59,185 nucleotides of DNA from Perkinsus olseni (Eukaryota > Perkinsozoa > Perkinsida), in the NCBI GenBank assembly GCA_013115125.1, contig JABANN010000158.1, forward strand, positions 1 through 59,185, written 5' to 3'. The translations under genes were made by a program, and so were the position numbers. Positions 1 through 11,450 of this stretch are shown here, one piece after another. How positions within the stretch are numbered: position 1 is the first letter of the stretch; every line of letters starts with the position of its first letter. The notes beneath the pieces are model-generated. The model saw only the letters and a program-made list of their open reading frames with translations. It was not told the origin of the DNA and searched no databases.

Positions 1-705
1 GCTCCCACTACTACGCCAACGGCTCCTACTACCACGCCTGCGACTCCCACGACCACGCCTACAGCTCCTACTATCACGCCTACGGCTCCTACTACCACGC
101 CTACGGCTCCTACTACCACGCCCACGGCTCCCACTACAACGCCTACGGCTCCGACCACGACGTCTACGGCTCCCACTACAACGCCTACGGCTCCGACCAC
201 GACGCCCAGTACAACGCCCTCGGCGCCCACCACAACGCCCTCGGCTCCCACTACCACGCCCACGGCTCTCACTACTACGCCAACGGCTCCTAGTACAACG
301 CAGGCGGCTCCCACCACAACGCCTGCGGCTCCCACAACAACGCCTGCGGCTCCCACAACAACGCCTTCAAGTCCCTTATTCGGGGGCGATGGGGAAACCA
401 CTACCCCTGCGGCTCGTACTACCACGCGTGCGGCTCCCACTACTACCCCAGTGGCCTCTACAACAACGGTGGCTGCAACTACAACGGTGGCTGCAACTAC
501 GACTGCGGGTCAGACCAGGCCTACGACTCCGACCAGGCCTACGACTCCGACCAGGCCTACGACTCCGACCAGGCCTACGACTCCGACCAGGCCTGTGACT
601 CCGACCAGGCCTACGACTCCGACCAGGCCTACGACTCCGACCAGGCCGACGACTCCGACCAGGCCGACGACTCCGACCAGGCCTGTGACTCAAGGCCCGC
701 CCTGA
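1..705 (+). CDS. C-terminal part of mucin-like Thr/Pro-rich secreted protein (partial)
   Basis: The frame is open from base 1, so the start lies outside the window. The visible 234 residues are nearly all Thr, Pro and Ala: APTTTP-type repeats, an acidic FGGDGETTT motif from about 379, a VAATTT stretch, then ten TRPTTP-like hexapeptides up to the stop at 703-705. The same order (PTTTP linker, FGSDG/FGGDS motif, C-terminal Cys domain) occurs in the next gene (2789-5289), so this is a tandem paralogue. Dense Thr/Pro suggests heavy O-glycosylation and an extended cell-surface or secreted stalk; that is inference. The expected last six-cysteine domain is found just after the stop in another frame, so this copy has lost its natural C-terminus. 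No catalytic motif is present. Confidence 0.75.
   Translation, partial: APTTTPTAPTTTPATPTTTPTAPTITPTAPTTTPTAPTTTPTAPTTTPTAPTTTSTAPTTTPTAPTTTPSTTPSAPTTTPSAPTTTPTALTTTPTAPSTTQAAPTTTPAAPTTTPAAPTTTPSSPLFGGDGETTTPAARTTTRAAPTTTPVASTTTVAATTTVAATTTAGQTRPTTPTRPTTPTRPTTPTRPTTPTRPVTPTRPTTPTRPTTPTRPTTPTRPTTPTRPVTQGPP
511..690 (+). repeat. 18-bp minisatellite encoding TRPTTP
   Basis: About ten head-to-tail copies of an 18-bp unit read TRPTTP or TRPVTP in the frame of the partial mucin-like gene. The unit differs from the (A/T)PTTTP unit used elsewhere in the family, so it looks like a later, local expansion. Unit length is a multiple of three, so copy-number change would not break the frame. Confidence 0.85.
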
Positions 706-800
706 TGTCCAGTGCGAACGTTGCTGTATCCTAGTCAATAAGGATATATCCTATCTCAACTGCTGGTTGACATCTCCTGTTCGTCGATGAGGGAATCAAT
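706..800 (+). pseudogene. Decayed six-cysteine domain after the first mucin-like gene
   Basis: Shifted one base from the preceding coding frame, this stretch reads [13 protein letters not shown], then ISYLNCWLTSPV. This aligns with the last domain of the second paralogue (PDAECDRNCILVN, SYCKYWLTPPV, about 5155-5240). Some conserved cysteines are lost and a stop follows soon. It is best read as the former C-terminal domain of the upstream gene, cut off by a one-base frame change and then decayed. An assembly error at the run of C near 698-702 is the alternative. Confidence 0.6.
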
Positions 801-840
801 TGTATGATTGCCTTGCTACTAGACTTCGTTGAATTCAATA

Positions 841-2788
841 CTGTGGAACTCGGTCATTGTTATCATTTTTCGTATATCTCTAGATGGGTACCTCACCTCT
901 CATTCATCATCGTTTCTATCCTCATAGGACCATGCTTGTAACCATGGGATCGTCAAGCGACCCACATTCACACGCACTCTGAGGGACGATGTGTTGAGAG
1001 TAGTATTTAGGGGAAGGCATATAGACTTGCACGCGTAGGTAGTGGATTTCCTTCTTCGCTCCGTACACCGGAATGAAGCCTCTAGGCCTTAAGAAGTGTC
1101 TTTCGATATTCTGCTAGCTGTGTTGAAAGTTTTCATTGAAAGCGCATGGGATTTTGTGCTCAGTCGCACAGCTGGGCCAATTAATGAAACGAAGAGGTGT
1201 GACACCCCGAAATTACTGCCTCTCCCTCGGCAGGATCCACTCTCTCCCGTGAGGTTGTGTACAATGAAGAAACAGTAGCTCTGCCACGGCATATATCGAC
1301 AGGAATTTGAAGCTCTGGATAGTCTCGTCTGCTAATCTGAGCAGCCACTCCTTGGTTCTTCTCTGTAGATCTCTTCGTCTCAAAATTCATCGTGAGTTTT
1401 CGTCGAGGGTTACTGTGGCCCCACTCCAACTTCTACCTGCTGTCATTTGCACTGGAGTACCATCAGCAAGCCCCTCAAGCGGTCATAGATGAGACCCAGC
1501 TTATCTCGGACATGTTAGCATGAGGTGTATCAGTTAGCACTCTCTTTCTAGTTTTCCCTTGTTTCTTTTGCCGACGTGTAAGCAAACCCTCTCAGAGTTT
1601 AGTACTCGCTCATCAGACGCGTTCATATCATATACAGTTCATCATCAGTTTCAAAAGAAGTAGGTGCATGGACGGCTGAGACTTGTCCATTCTGTCGAAG
1701 CTGGGAGCTCGAAGTTACGGAGTTCGCAAGAAGAACGCTCGACGGGTCGAAGGAGATCTTTTCACACGGTGCTGGGGCTCTTCTCAAACCCTTTTAGACA
1801 TGCCGACTTGATCTCGTGAGAATTTGGTGGTCGCTGCGCGCAGCGATACCCTCACCCAAAAACATGCTACAATTCGTTGATTTTCTGCTTGAGACTGGGT
1901 TTTCTAGTCGCATTCCAGACCCAGTGTACGTATCCTAACTCAGCTAGACCCTGTCGCGCAAGAACCTCTTTGGCCAATCAGTTCGAAGAGGCGCCAGAGA
2001 TCGGGCTTCAACTTCGAAAGATTCGCACTTCGTCTCGGATACTCTACCAATGCTCGAGTAAAGGTGCACTCCCACTGAAGGTGAGAAATCGTTCATGTGG
2101 ATATACTTCAGCGTATCAGATCGCTGTCTTCGGGCACATCTTTTCCCTCCGATACGACGCGAGATATCTGCCTTCATCAAAAATGAATAATTTCATCGGT
2201 ACGTCAAGATTCATAACTCAAGCGGGAGGAAGGTCTTCTTTGCTGTGTCCTATCAATGAAGTTCGAAAGTGAACCTCGGCCCGTTAAAGTCAGTTTCGCA
2301 GGAAATGGCCAGATTTTTGCCTCTCACTGCTCGTGGGTAGTGCCGTTGAGCTGTTGCCATTCAGCGAAGGACCTTCGCCGAAGGTACAGTGGCATTCTTG
2401 CGTAGTCATCAGATGCAAGAGTCTCACAAGGAGCACCTGCAAAGTTCCTACCACATGGGGTATACGAACTCGCACGTTATCGTCGAGGTTTCGGCCTTGG
2501 TCGCAGAGAAATGTGTGCACACGTCCATAGCTGAGTGTGCGAGTCGGAGGAGATTCAGGTACTCGGTGACCGACCGGAAAGTTACGAGAGATGCGACATC
2601 TTCACACAAGTGCCATCATTTTGGGAATCTTTGAGCACGTTAGAGGATACGTCTAACCTTCGCTCGCCCGCATCTGACACGGTTAGATTCGCCGTGTTCT
2701 ATCTCCCTCACAAGCATTATCAGGGTAATATCATAGTTCAAGCTACAGCCTCTCTTCCTGAAGTTCTAGGTTCCTGTCTCTCCTGTCA
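841..2788. repeat. Intergenic spacer, copy 1 of a tandem segmental duplication
   Basis: No convincing gene lies here. Islands of clear similarity recur in the same order in the next spacer (5300-7656): the TCGTATATCTCTAG/GGGTACCTCACC stretch (870 versus 5327), the CGACCCACATTCACA stretch (about 957 and 5414), the 'GAGCAGCCACTCCTT' stretch (1339 versus 6023), a block around 1640-1780 matching 6850-6990, and GTTGATTTTCTG near 1875 matching 7075. The spacer was therefore duplicated with the gene. Part of it is 3' flank of gene 1 and part is promoter of gene 2. Confidence 0.7.
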
Positions 2789-5289
2789 ATGTTCACTCGT
2801 TCGACTTGTGTACTTCTGGGTGTCTTTGCTAGTGGTTCAGCAAAGCTGAGGAAGCTTCAAGTGTCCACAACCACACCTCCGACCTTCGGCCCAGGCGACC
2901 GCGAGCGCTGTGACCTCTTCTGTCAAGGTAACGTTCTGTCTGACTCGTCCGTCGTACTCCTCATGCTTCTCTGTTGCAGTTCAGAACGGCTCACCAAGCT
3001 ACTGCAAGTATTGGCTATCACCTCCGGTCTGCCAGATAGGAGATCAACCATGCTCGCCTGATGTTTGCGACGGTAGGCATTTTGGTTATGCTCCATCTCA
3101 CCATGTCATATGTATGGAGCTGCCAAGCCTTTTTCCCCTCAGTTCCACCGGGAGCCACGGTTCCGCCCTTGTCTACACCTTCACCCGAAGTCTCTGATAA
3201 GTGTGATCGGTACTGTCAAGGTCTCAATGGTTTGGCAAGCTATTGTAAGTGGTGGCAGTCGCCGGCTGTTTGTCAATTTGGTAACCAACCTTGTGGAGAT
3301 ATAGCGGTGTGTGATCCCGTATCGTCATCGTCTACAACAGTCCCTTCAACCTCCGCGTCAACAACGTCGACCGTCTCTCCTACAACAGGCGTAAGTTCTA
3401 CAACTACAACTCCTGCGGCTCCCTCTACTACGCCCACGGCTCCCACTACCACGCCCACGGCTCCCACTACTACGCCCACGGTTCCCACTACTACGCCAAC
3501 GGCTCCTCCTACCACGCCTGCGGCTCCTACGACCACGCCTGCGGCTCCTACTACCACGCCTGCGGCTCCCACTACCACGCCTGCGGCTCCTACTACCACG
3601 CCTGCGGCTCCCTCTACAACGCCCACGGCTCCTACTACCACGCCTGCGGCTCCCTCTACAACGCCCACGGCTCCTACTACCACGCCTACGGCTCCTACTA
3701 CCTCGCCTACGGCTCCTACTACCACGCCTGCGGCTCCGACCACGACGCCTACGGCTCCCACTACTACGCCAACGGCTCCTACTACCACGCCTGCGACTCC
3801 CACGACCACGCCTACAGCTCCTACTACCACGCCTACGGCTCCTACTACCACGCCTACGGCTCCTACTACCACGCCTACGGCTCCTACTACCACGCCTGTG
3901 GCTCCGACCACGACGCCTACGGCTCCCACTACCACGCCCTTGGCTCCTACTACCACTTCTGCGGCTCCTACTACCACCCCTGCGACTCCTACTACCGCCC
4001 CTGCGGCTCCCACTACCACGCCCACGGCTCCCACTACTACGCCAACGGCTCCTACTACCACGCCTGCGGCTCCCACGACCACGCCTACTGCTCCTACTAC
4101 CACGCCTGCGGCCCCCACTACCACGCCTGCGGCCCCCACTACCACGCCTTTGGCTCCTACTACGATGCCCTCGGCTCCTACTACGATGCCCTCGGCTCCT
4201 ACTACGACGCCTACAGCTCCTACCACCACGCCTACGGCTCCCACTACCACGCCTGCGGCTCCTACTACCACGCCTGCGGCTGCTACTACCACGCCTGCGG
4301 CTCCTACTACCACGCCTGCGGCCCCCACTACCACGCCTTTGGCTCCTACTACGACGCCCTCGGCTCCTACTACGACGCCTACGGCTCCAACTACCACGCC
4401 TGCGGCCCCCACTACCACGCCTACAGCTCCTACCACCACGCCTACGGCTCCTACTACCACGCCTGCGGCTCCTACTACCACGCCTGCGGCTCCTACTACC
4501 ACGCCTGCGGCTCCTACTACCACGCCTGCGGCCCCTACGACGACGCCTACGGCTCCCACTACCGCGCCTACAGCTACTACCACGCCTACAGCTCCTACTA
4601 CCACGCCTGTAGCTCCGACCACGACGCCTACGGCTCCGACCACGACACCCTCGGCTCCCACTACAACGCCTACGGGTCCGACCACGACGCCCACAGTTCC
4701 CACTACTACGCCAACGGCTCCTACGACGCCTGTGGCTCCTACTACCACGCCTTCGGGTCCCTTATTCGGGAGCGATGGGGATACTACTACCGAAGCTGTG
4801 GATTGCGACTCGTACTGCTTTTCACTCAACGGTGCAGGAAGCTACTGCAAGTCTTGGTTGAGCCCTCCCGTGTGCCAAATTGGCAATCAACCCTGCACTG
4901 CATCCGATTGTTTGAGGTCGGTGGCGTCGACTTCAAACCCCATAACAACAACTGATGGTCTGCTATTTGGGGGAGACAGTGATACCACGACTACCAATGC
5001 CGGCGGCGATACACTAACAACAACTAGAGCCTCGGGTACGGCGACTGCTGTCACTTCGACAACCGTTCCTGCCTCGACAACGGTCGGCTCGACGATTAGC
5101 TCGACTGCCTCGTCGACTACAACTGTCTCTACCAGTTGGTCCCCAATGACAGGTCCTGATGCCGAGTGCGACCGTAACTGTATTCTAGTCAATGACGATA
5201 CATCCTCCTATTGCAAATACTGGTTGACGCCGCCTGTTTGCCAGGGAGGCAACCAATTGTGCGATTGTGACGCTGCTAGAAGTCGTTGA
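2789..5289 (+). CDS. Secreted mucin-like protein with four six-cysteine domains
   Basis: Three exons give 792 residues: 2789-2927, 2980-3072 and 3143-5289, with introns of 52 and 70 nt (GTAACG..TTGCAG and GTAGGC..CCTCAG). The start gives a hydrophobic signal-peptide-like N-terminus (STCVLLGVFASGSA). Six-cysteine domains lie at about residues 41-77 (split by intron 1), 98-135, 632-668 and 752-787. Their pattern is CDxYC, then LNGxxSYCKxW, then PxVCxxGxQPC and a last C. Between the second and third domains is a roughly 450-residue (A/T/V)PTTTP linker, likely O-glycosylated, followed by acidic FGSDGDTTT and FGGDSDTTT motifs. Secreted or surface adhesin-like is inferred from composition; I do not recognise a named family. 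Both introns are phase 1 and occur at the same sites in the third paralogue, which strongly supports this model. An ATG at 3061 lies inside intron 2 and is not the start. Confidence 0.85.
3415..4758 (+). repeat. 18-bp minisatellite encoding (A/T)PTTTP linker
   Basis: Roughly 75 copies of an 18-bp unit (type GCTCCTACTACCACGCCT) run head to tail through exon 3 of the second mucin-like gene and encode APTTTP, TPTTTP or VPTTTP. Higher-order blocks of several units recur, a sign of unequal exchange. One unit is shortened by a codon multiple (near 4570), and the frame stays open throughout. The left edge of the window (1-372) is the same array in the first paralogue. Confidence 0.9.
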
Positions 5290-5299
5290 TTTCACTAGG

Positions 5300-7656
5300 G
5301 TATAACCCAGTTCCCATTCTCATTCTTCGTATATCTCTAGGTGGGTACCTCACCGTCCATTCATCATAGTTTGAATTCTCTAGGAGCTATGCTCCCGACC
5401 ACGGGCTCGTAAATCGACCCACATTCACATGCACTCTCAGGAATGCTAAGTGTTGAGTGTAGTACCTAGGGGAAGGAATCTAAAGTCACATTCGTGGGGT
5501 GGGTTTCCTGCTTGGTAGCCTCTTTCGTTCCCTACACCAGATTGATCTTGAAGCACTGCAAGAGCCTTACAACTGATTGAGTGCTACGCCCCGTATAATT
5601 GATTGATACTCAATTGTTCTTCACATCCAAGAGCCGTTTTTCACTCCTGTACGGAGTGTGGTTAGACACCTTTCATCTGACGCTTAGACTCTAAGCCTAT
5701 GGCGGCGTCGAACTTTGAGCTGAAATAGATTAGTTCAGGCCGTCGCGCGCTGCTTACTGGTGGTGCAAGTAAGTAACAATCGGCGGAGACTAGCTTGGCC
5801 GGCACCGGCCTTGACGCAATCTTGGGCTCGAAGTTGACGAGCGGGCGGCTCACCATGAGGTGGTAAAACAGACCGGAAGCATGTCATTTCCTCCCGGCTA
5901 GATCCACTCTCTACTGCGGGGCAGTGTCGAATACAGAAACACTAGTTCCGTCGCGGCACACCACACGGGTTTCCCCTTCAAGATCCGAGAATTCAAGGTT
6001 CTACATAGTCTCATTCGCGCACCCGAGCAGCCACTCCTTTGTGCGCAGTCCTGTTCGTGGAGCATTTGGAAGACGAAACATCATTCCCAGCGGTCCGATG
6101 ACGCTGACTGTCGAAAGCTGGACTATATGTCGGGGAAAGGATTCTCACTATTCGCGGAACCCCAGCTAGACCTACTCGCTAGCGGTTTACGGCGAGATAA
6201 TACAGTAATTGTAACAAATGTTGCCAAAATGGCTTCGGATTCGAGGGAATCCTGGTGAGTACCTGTAAAGGTTACTATTGAGAGTGTTAGCCTCGGTATG
6301 AGGGAGGTCAAGTTCTAGCATATGGACTTTCCGAGTCTCGGAGGTGAAGCTTGTGGTCGACACACTGCGGGAAGAGCTCGTGTCCGTGTTAGTACACAGC
6401 CACCCCAGTTGTGGAAGTGGATCCTCCCGGGAGGAAAAAAAGTATCTCAAGTTTGCCCTACCCTCTGCCTGAGCGCTACTTTCTGTGCTCAAAAAAACCC
6501 ATCCCTCTTGAAGGGAGATATATCGGTGCTAGTATGACTGGGCCGGCTCTCGGCGTCGGACTTGAAACTCACACACACAATTGCTCAGGTTCAAGTTCGG
6601 GACCCCGAACGCTATGGAAAGAGGCGGATCGATCTCCGGTTTTACATTTAGTCCGTCAAAAATGCCATCATTTTCTTCGAGCTCTGCTCAATGGATCCAA
6701 ATATGGGCGTCACACGTCCAACTCTCGTCAAGGAAATAGCCAAGATCGTTAACCGTTGATAAAGCTTGTGCAGAACCTAATAAGGGAAGTAACTCTTAAG
6801 GAATTCCTGAAGCCTAATAGTGTGATGTTCATAGTATTCATAGTCCAACATCGCTTTCTCCAGGAGCAGGTACATGGGCGGTTGAGACTTTTCGATTCTC
6901 GCGAAATGGCGAACTCGACGTTACCTAGTTCGCAGAAAATGCTCGATGGGTCGAAGAAGATACGCCCGCACGGTGCTTTGACTAAGGTTGTACGCTATGA
7001 GGCACGCCAACTTGAACCCATGATAATTTATTTGTCGCAACGATACGCTGGCCCAAGAAGATGTTGCAATTCCGTTGATTTTCTGGCCGAGATTGGGAAG
7101 GTTTGCTGGTCGAACCCATGACTCGGGAAATGGTGTATCCTAACTCGGCTGCAGCCTCCCGCGAATTGTGATCATCTCAGTCATTGGGCCGGCATCACCT
7201 CGATCGTAGATGAGTCCACATATTGGAGCTGGTATTTCGGCGGGTTCGCTGGTAGAGGTAGTCAAGTTACCGAAATTGGCAATACCAACTGACGAGCATC
7301 TTGACTATACTGCGGGATGTATTCTGCCCTCGGTAGGCAAGATCACAGCCGCTCAGATATCCGCAGCAGATATGTAGAACTGGCTTGACAAGCAGGTCCC
7401 TTTGAGCTGAGAGACGCGGCGATTGATCGTGTACAGCACGATGGATAAGGAAAGCTTCCAACGGTAAATCGGATCTCCGCAGCCTGAAGATTGATGAGCC
7501 TCGCTCGCCCAGCTTCTTGACACGGTAAGATACTCGGAAGCGTATCCAAGCCGCAGCGAAGAAAGTGGAAAGCATCTACTTCTGTAGCCGTAAGGGAGGA
7601 TTCAAGCCCGCTTCGCTTGATTTCTGTGTATAGGCTTTCTATCTCTTTCGTGTGCC
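5300..7656. repeat. Intergenic spacer, copy 2 of a tandem segmental duplication
   Basis: This is the counterpart of the spacer at 841-2788, with the same ordered similarity islands and many indels. No coding gene is supported. The last part before 7657 serves as 5' flank of the third paralogue. The ~7500 'GACACGGTAAGAT' stretch matches ~2678 upstream of the second paralogue, so the promoter was copied as well. Confidence 0.7.
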
Positions 7657-10535
7657 ATGTTGCATTCTGCGGTGATCCTCATTTATATCTCCTGGTTCTC
7701 GCGTGGTTCTGGCGAGTTGAGAAGGGCTCAGGTTGCCACCTCTACTACCGCGCCAACATCAAGTGCCAGTCCTGAGGATCAGCAAGTTTGCGATTATTAC
7801 TGTCAATGTAAGTAACGACACATTATTGAAGTCGTTAGGTTTCGGTGAATGAATGATCTTCTAGTCGCGCGTGACTGTTCCTCGTTTGTTAGATCTCAAC
7901 GGGCCTTCCAGCTACTGTAAATACTGGCAGTTTCCTCGTGTGTGCCAAGGTGGAGACCAACCGTGCTCTGTCGATGACTGTGATGGTGAGACACACTAGC
8001 CTATGCATCGTTGCTCCATTCCGCCAACCCAATCATGATTTGTGGTCTGCCGACCAGGTCGGTTCGGTACGCAATGTCGCTTTTTCTCAGTTCCCGACGG
8101 TGCGACGATCCCGCCTCTCCCAACTCCTTCTGCGGCAGACGCCGAGGTCTGCGATCGTTACTGTATGCTCCTCAACGGTCCCTCTAGCTACTGTAAATGG
8201 TGGCAGTCTCCCCCAGTGTGTCTCTACGGTGATCAACCTTGTGGTGATGTCAACACTTGTGAGGCCCCCATCGTTGGGTCCACGACGTTTGATTTGGACG
8301 ATGATCAGCATGGTGGTGCTTCTGCTGCTTGCGACTCGTATTGCCAAGAGTTGAACGGTGAAGAGAGCTACTGCAAGCACTGGCAGAATCCGGCAGTATG
8401 TCATTCTGGCGATCAGCCCTGTGGTCCTGCCGTATGCGATCCGATCAGTACCACTGCGACCACACCTATCACAACCAGTATAGGCTCTACTACCTTCACC
8501 TCGACGAGCTCCACAGGTAGCGCCGCCACAACAGCTGCTCAATCGAGTACTCCTACAACGGTCATTGTGTCTACCACTAGTGCCTCTGTCTCCGCCGGTC
8601 CTTCAGCTAGCTCGACGACTGGTTCGCTCGTCTTCGGTGGGGACTCTGACGCAACTACTTCCGAGTCGACCGAGTGCGATTCTTATTGCAAGTTCCTCAA
8701 CGGCGACGATAGCTACTGCAAATCTTGGTTGAGCCCTGCAGTGTGCCAGGGAGGTGACCAGCCTTGTGGCTCATCTCAGTGCGCTTTCACCTCCACCGAA
8801 CCTGCCTTCGGAGGCGATGCTGACGCTACCACCGCTCCCCCGTCTGAGGACACTGCGGCGTGCGATCATTACTGTCGGCTTCTCAATGGTGAGTTGAGCT
8901 TCTGCAAGTATTGGCAAATTCCCGCTGTTTGTCAAATTGGTGATCAGCCGTGTGGCGATGTGGACATATGCCGAGCACCTATTGTTGGCACCACCACTAT
9001 CGACTTGGATGGCGACCAGCACGCCGACCCTTCTCCTGCTTGTGATGCGTACTGCCAAGGTCTCAACGGTGTCGACAGTTACTGCAAGTACTGGCAGAAT
9101 CCTGCGGNNNNNNNNNNNNNNNNNNNNNNNNNNNNNNNNNNNNNNNNNNNNNNNNNNNNNNNNNNNNNNNNNNNNNNNNNNNNNNNNNNNNNNNNNNNNN
9201 NNNNNGGTCTGTCTCAGCGGTGACCAACCATGTGGTCCTTCAGTCTGTGACCCTTCGACCACAACTTCGGGTGTGACATCAGAATCCGTTTCATCTACGG
9301 TTTCATCGGAGGCAACTACTGTTGTAACTACCACCCTTGGAACAACTACGAGCACAACAGCCACGACACCGAGTCCAACTGTAGGCGGCGACTCTGATAC
9401 AACTACCACAGAAGGCCCGATATTCGGTGGTGATGCTGATACAACGACCTCTCCAAGTGATGACCTGGCATGCGATCAATACTGCAAGCTTCTGAATGGT
9501 CCGGTGAGCTACTGCAAATCTTGGCAGACTCCTGCGGTCTGCCACTCTGGTGACCAGCCGTGTGGTGACGCTGAGATATGCAGAGCACCTATCGTCGGCA
9601 CCACCACTATCGACTTGGATGGTGACCAGCACGCCGGCCCCTCTCCTGCTTGTGATGCGTACTGCCAAGGTCTGAACGGTGTCGACAGTTACTGCAAGTA
9701 CTGGCAGAATCCTGCGGTCTGTCTCAGCGGTGACCAACCATGTGGTCCTTCAGTCTGTGACCCTTCGACCACAACTTCGGGTGTGACATCAGAATCCGTT
9801 TCATCTACGGTTTCATCGGAGGCAACTACTGTTGTAACTACCACCCTTGGAACAACTATGAGCACAACAGCCACGACACCGAGTCCAACTGTAGGCGGCG
9901 ACTCCGAGACCACTACTACAGAAGGCCCAATATTCGGTGGTGATGCTGATACAACGACTTCTCCGAGTGATGATCAGGCATGCAACCATTATTGCAAGCT
10001 CTTGAATGGTCCCGAGAGCTACTGCAAATCCTGGCAGTTTCCTGCTGTTTGCCAGTTCGGGGACCAACCTTGCGGCGACATTGATGTATGCCAAGCTCCA
10101 ATCATCGGCTCGACTTTTGACCTTGTCGGAGACCAACACAGTGGACATTCGTCGGCATGCGACTCTTACTGCCAAGATCTCAACGGCGCAACAAGCTACT
10201 GCAAGCACTGGCAGAACCCTGCTGTCTGTCTCAGCGGTGATCAGCCTTGCGGCCCCTCGGTATGTGATCCTATCACTTCTACTGCCTCCTCGACATCCGC
10301 GCCTACTTCGACATCGACAGTGACGCCATTAACCACGACCGCGTCGTCAAGTGCTTCTACATCGTTGACTACGTCTACTCCGGTATTCGGAGGAGATTCA
10401 GACTCCACTACTGCCACCAGCGGTTGCGACTCCTACTGTAAGTCTATGAACGACGAGTCCAGCTATTGCAAGTTTTGGTTGAATCCTCCAGTTTGCCAGG
10501 GCGGGGACCAGCCATGCGGTCCCTCGGTATGCTGA
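7657..10535 (+). CDS. Secreted multi-domain six-cysteine protein (third tandem paralogue, with N gap)
   Basis: Exons are 7657-7807, 7893-7985 and 8091-10535, with introns of 85 and 105 nt in the same places and phase as in the second paralogue. The N-terminus (LHSAVILIYISW) looks like a signal peptide. About eleven copies of the six-cysteine domain (CDxYCxxLNG, SYCKxWxxP, VCxxGDQPCG) follow, one interrupted by the N run at 9108-9205. Spacers alternate between Ser/Thr-rich stretches, acidic FGGDADTTT motifs and a VGTTTIDLDGDQH motif. Unlike its neighbours it lacks the long PTTTP linker and has multiplied the domain instead. Joining the sequence on either side of the N run at its 2-base overlap keeps one frame and predicts 862 residues. 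Probably secreted or surface-bound; ligand unknown. Confidence 0.85.
9108..9205. other. Assembly gap (98 N) inside a near-identical repeat
   Basis: The gap splits a six-cysteine domain after its 'NPA' residues. The left flank ends CCTGCGG and the right flank begins GGTCTG, while the intact copy at 9711 reads CCTGCGGTCTG without a break. The nominal gap shifts the frame, but a direct 2-base-overlap join does not. Missing repeat units are equally possible. Confidence 0.95.
9206..10225 (+). repeat. 510-bp tandem repeat within the third six-cysteine gene
   Basis: Copy 1 (9206-9715) and copy 2 (9716-10225) lie exactly 510 bp apart and are nearly identical in their first ~240 bp, diverging later. 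Each unit encodes a Ser/Thr linker (SGVTSESVSSTVSSE), an FGGDADTTT motif and two six-cysteine domains. The segment 8801-9107 before the gap is an older, partial copy. The unit is 170 codons, so expansions keep the frame. Confidence 0.9.
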
Positions 10536-11450
10536 GCGTGAGATGGATTCTTTCCGAGGCAGATTCTATCTATCGATATCGAGAGGGAGGTCATCCTTGT
10601 ATTCGATTCTCTAGAAGGAGCATGTTAGCACTATCTCAAGCCCTTATTATGCAGTAAAGGTGCTGTTATTCGTTCGACAAGTTCGACTTTATTCGCCCTG
10701 CCTCAATAGTTTTTCTAAGCTGGCCCCGCAATCCATTCATATACATATTATCACATATATCATCTCATATATCGTTTCCCACCACTCGTGATTCATGGAG
10801 TCATGTGATCATATCGAATTGTTCTTTTGTGTTTGTAGTGGATATCGGTACGGTCATGGTGACATGGCCCGGATATGGGGCGCCAAACCATGAAAACATT
10901 CAGGAGGCTGAATGTGCTCTTGCAGTGAACCACCCTCGATTCGATCGCCGCTCGATCCTCGATCGGATCGAACCAGGTTTTCGGGGTTTAGCCAAAAATG
11001 CAGTGTTCAGATGTGGTAACACACTTTGTAAGAACTAGTTTGAGGTATTCTTGTGGAAGTGAGAGCGCATCATAGACTTGAGCGACTGGCTTATATAGAC
11101 TCTGGATGTTTCAGTGAAAAGAATGTTGGTTGAATGCAGCTATTCCATTCGCAGGTTAGCATCTCTTATGAACAATGTCGCAACTTCCATTTGAATTGAT
11201 ATCTATAACGCAGCAGCTTCATGCGATAGAAAAATTCTTTTCATTTCGACTGCCAATGAATAGACCATTCAGAAATTGATGATTCTTGGTGATAGATAAT
11301 GAGGTTGTCGAAAATGTAATCTATGATGATCTTTAACAAAGTCTGGCCCCGTAGCGTTCACGATCCCTGAGGAAGAACGATCAATCGTGGTGAATGACGG
11401 AATTGAGTGAATTTCGACATGAACTTACTTCGCTTCTTCTAAGCCGAGTC
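10536..11450. other. Intergenic region, no gene recognised
   Basis: This lies between the 3' end of the third six-cysteine gene and the 3' end of the PB1 pseudogene (convergent genes). It is moderately AT-rich around 10740-10790 and 11190-11340. A small inverted repeat based on CGATCGGATCGA sits near 10940-10975. I see no supported coding or RNA gene. Confidence 0.6.

Noticed and set aside
376-738. Minus-strand frame of RRPGRS repeats
   Set aside because: Shadow of the TRPTTP minisatellite of the first mucin-like gene.
3061-3142. ATG at 3061 as the start of the second mucin-like gene
   Set aside because: It lies in intron 2; upstream exons at 2789-2927 and 2980-3072 restore a signal peptide and the first six-cysteine domain, as in the third paralogue.
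3273-4829. Long minus-strand frame rich in Val and Gly (VVVGAVG repeats)
   Set aside because: It is the antisense shadow of the PTTTP minisatellite; an 18-bp unit keeps every frame open on both strands. No start or splice context supports it.
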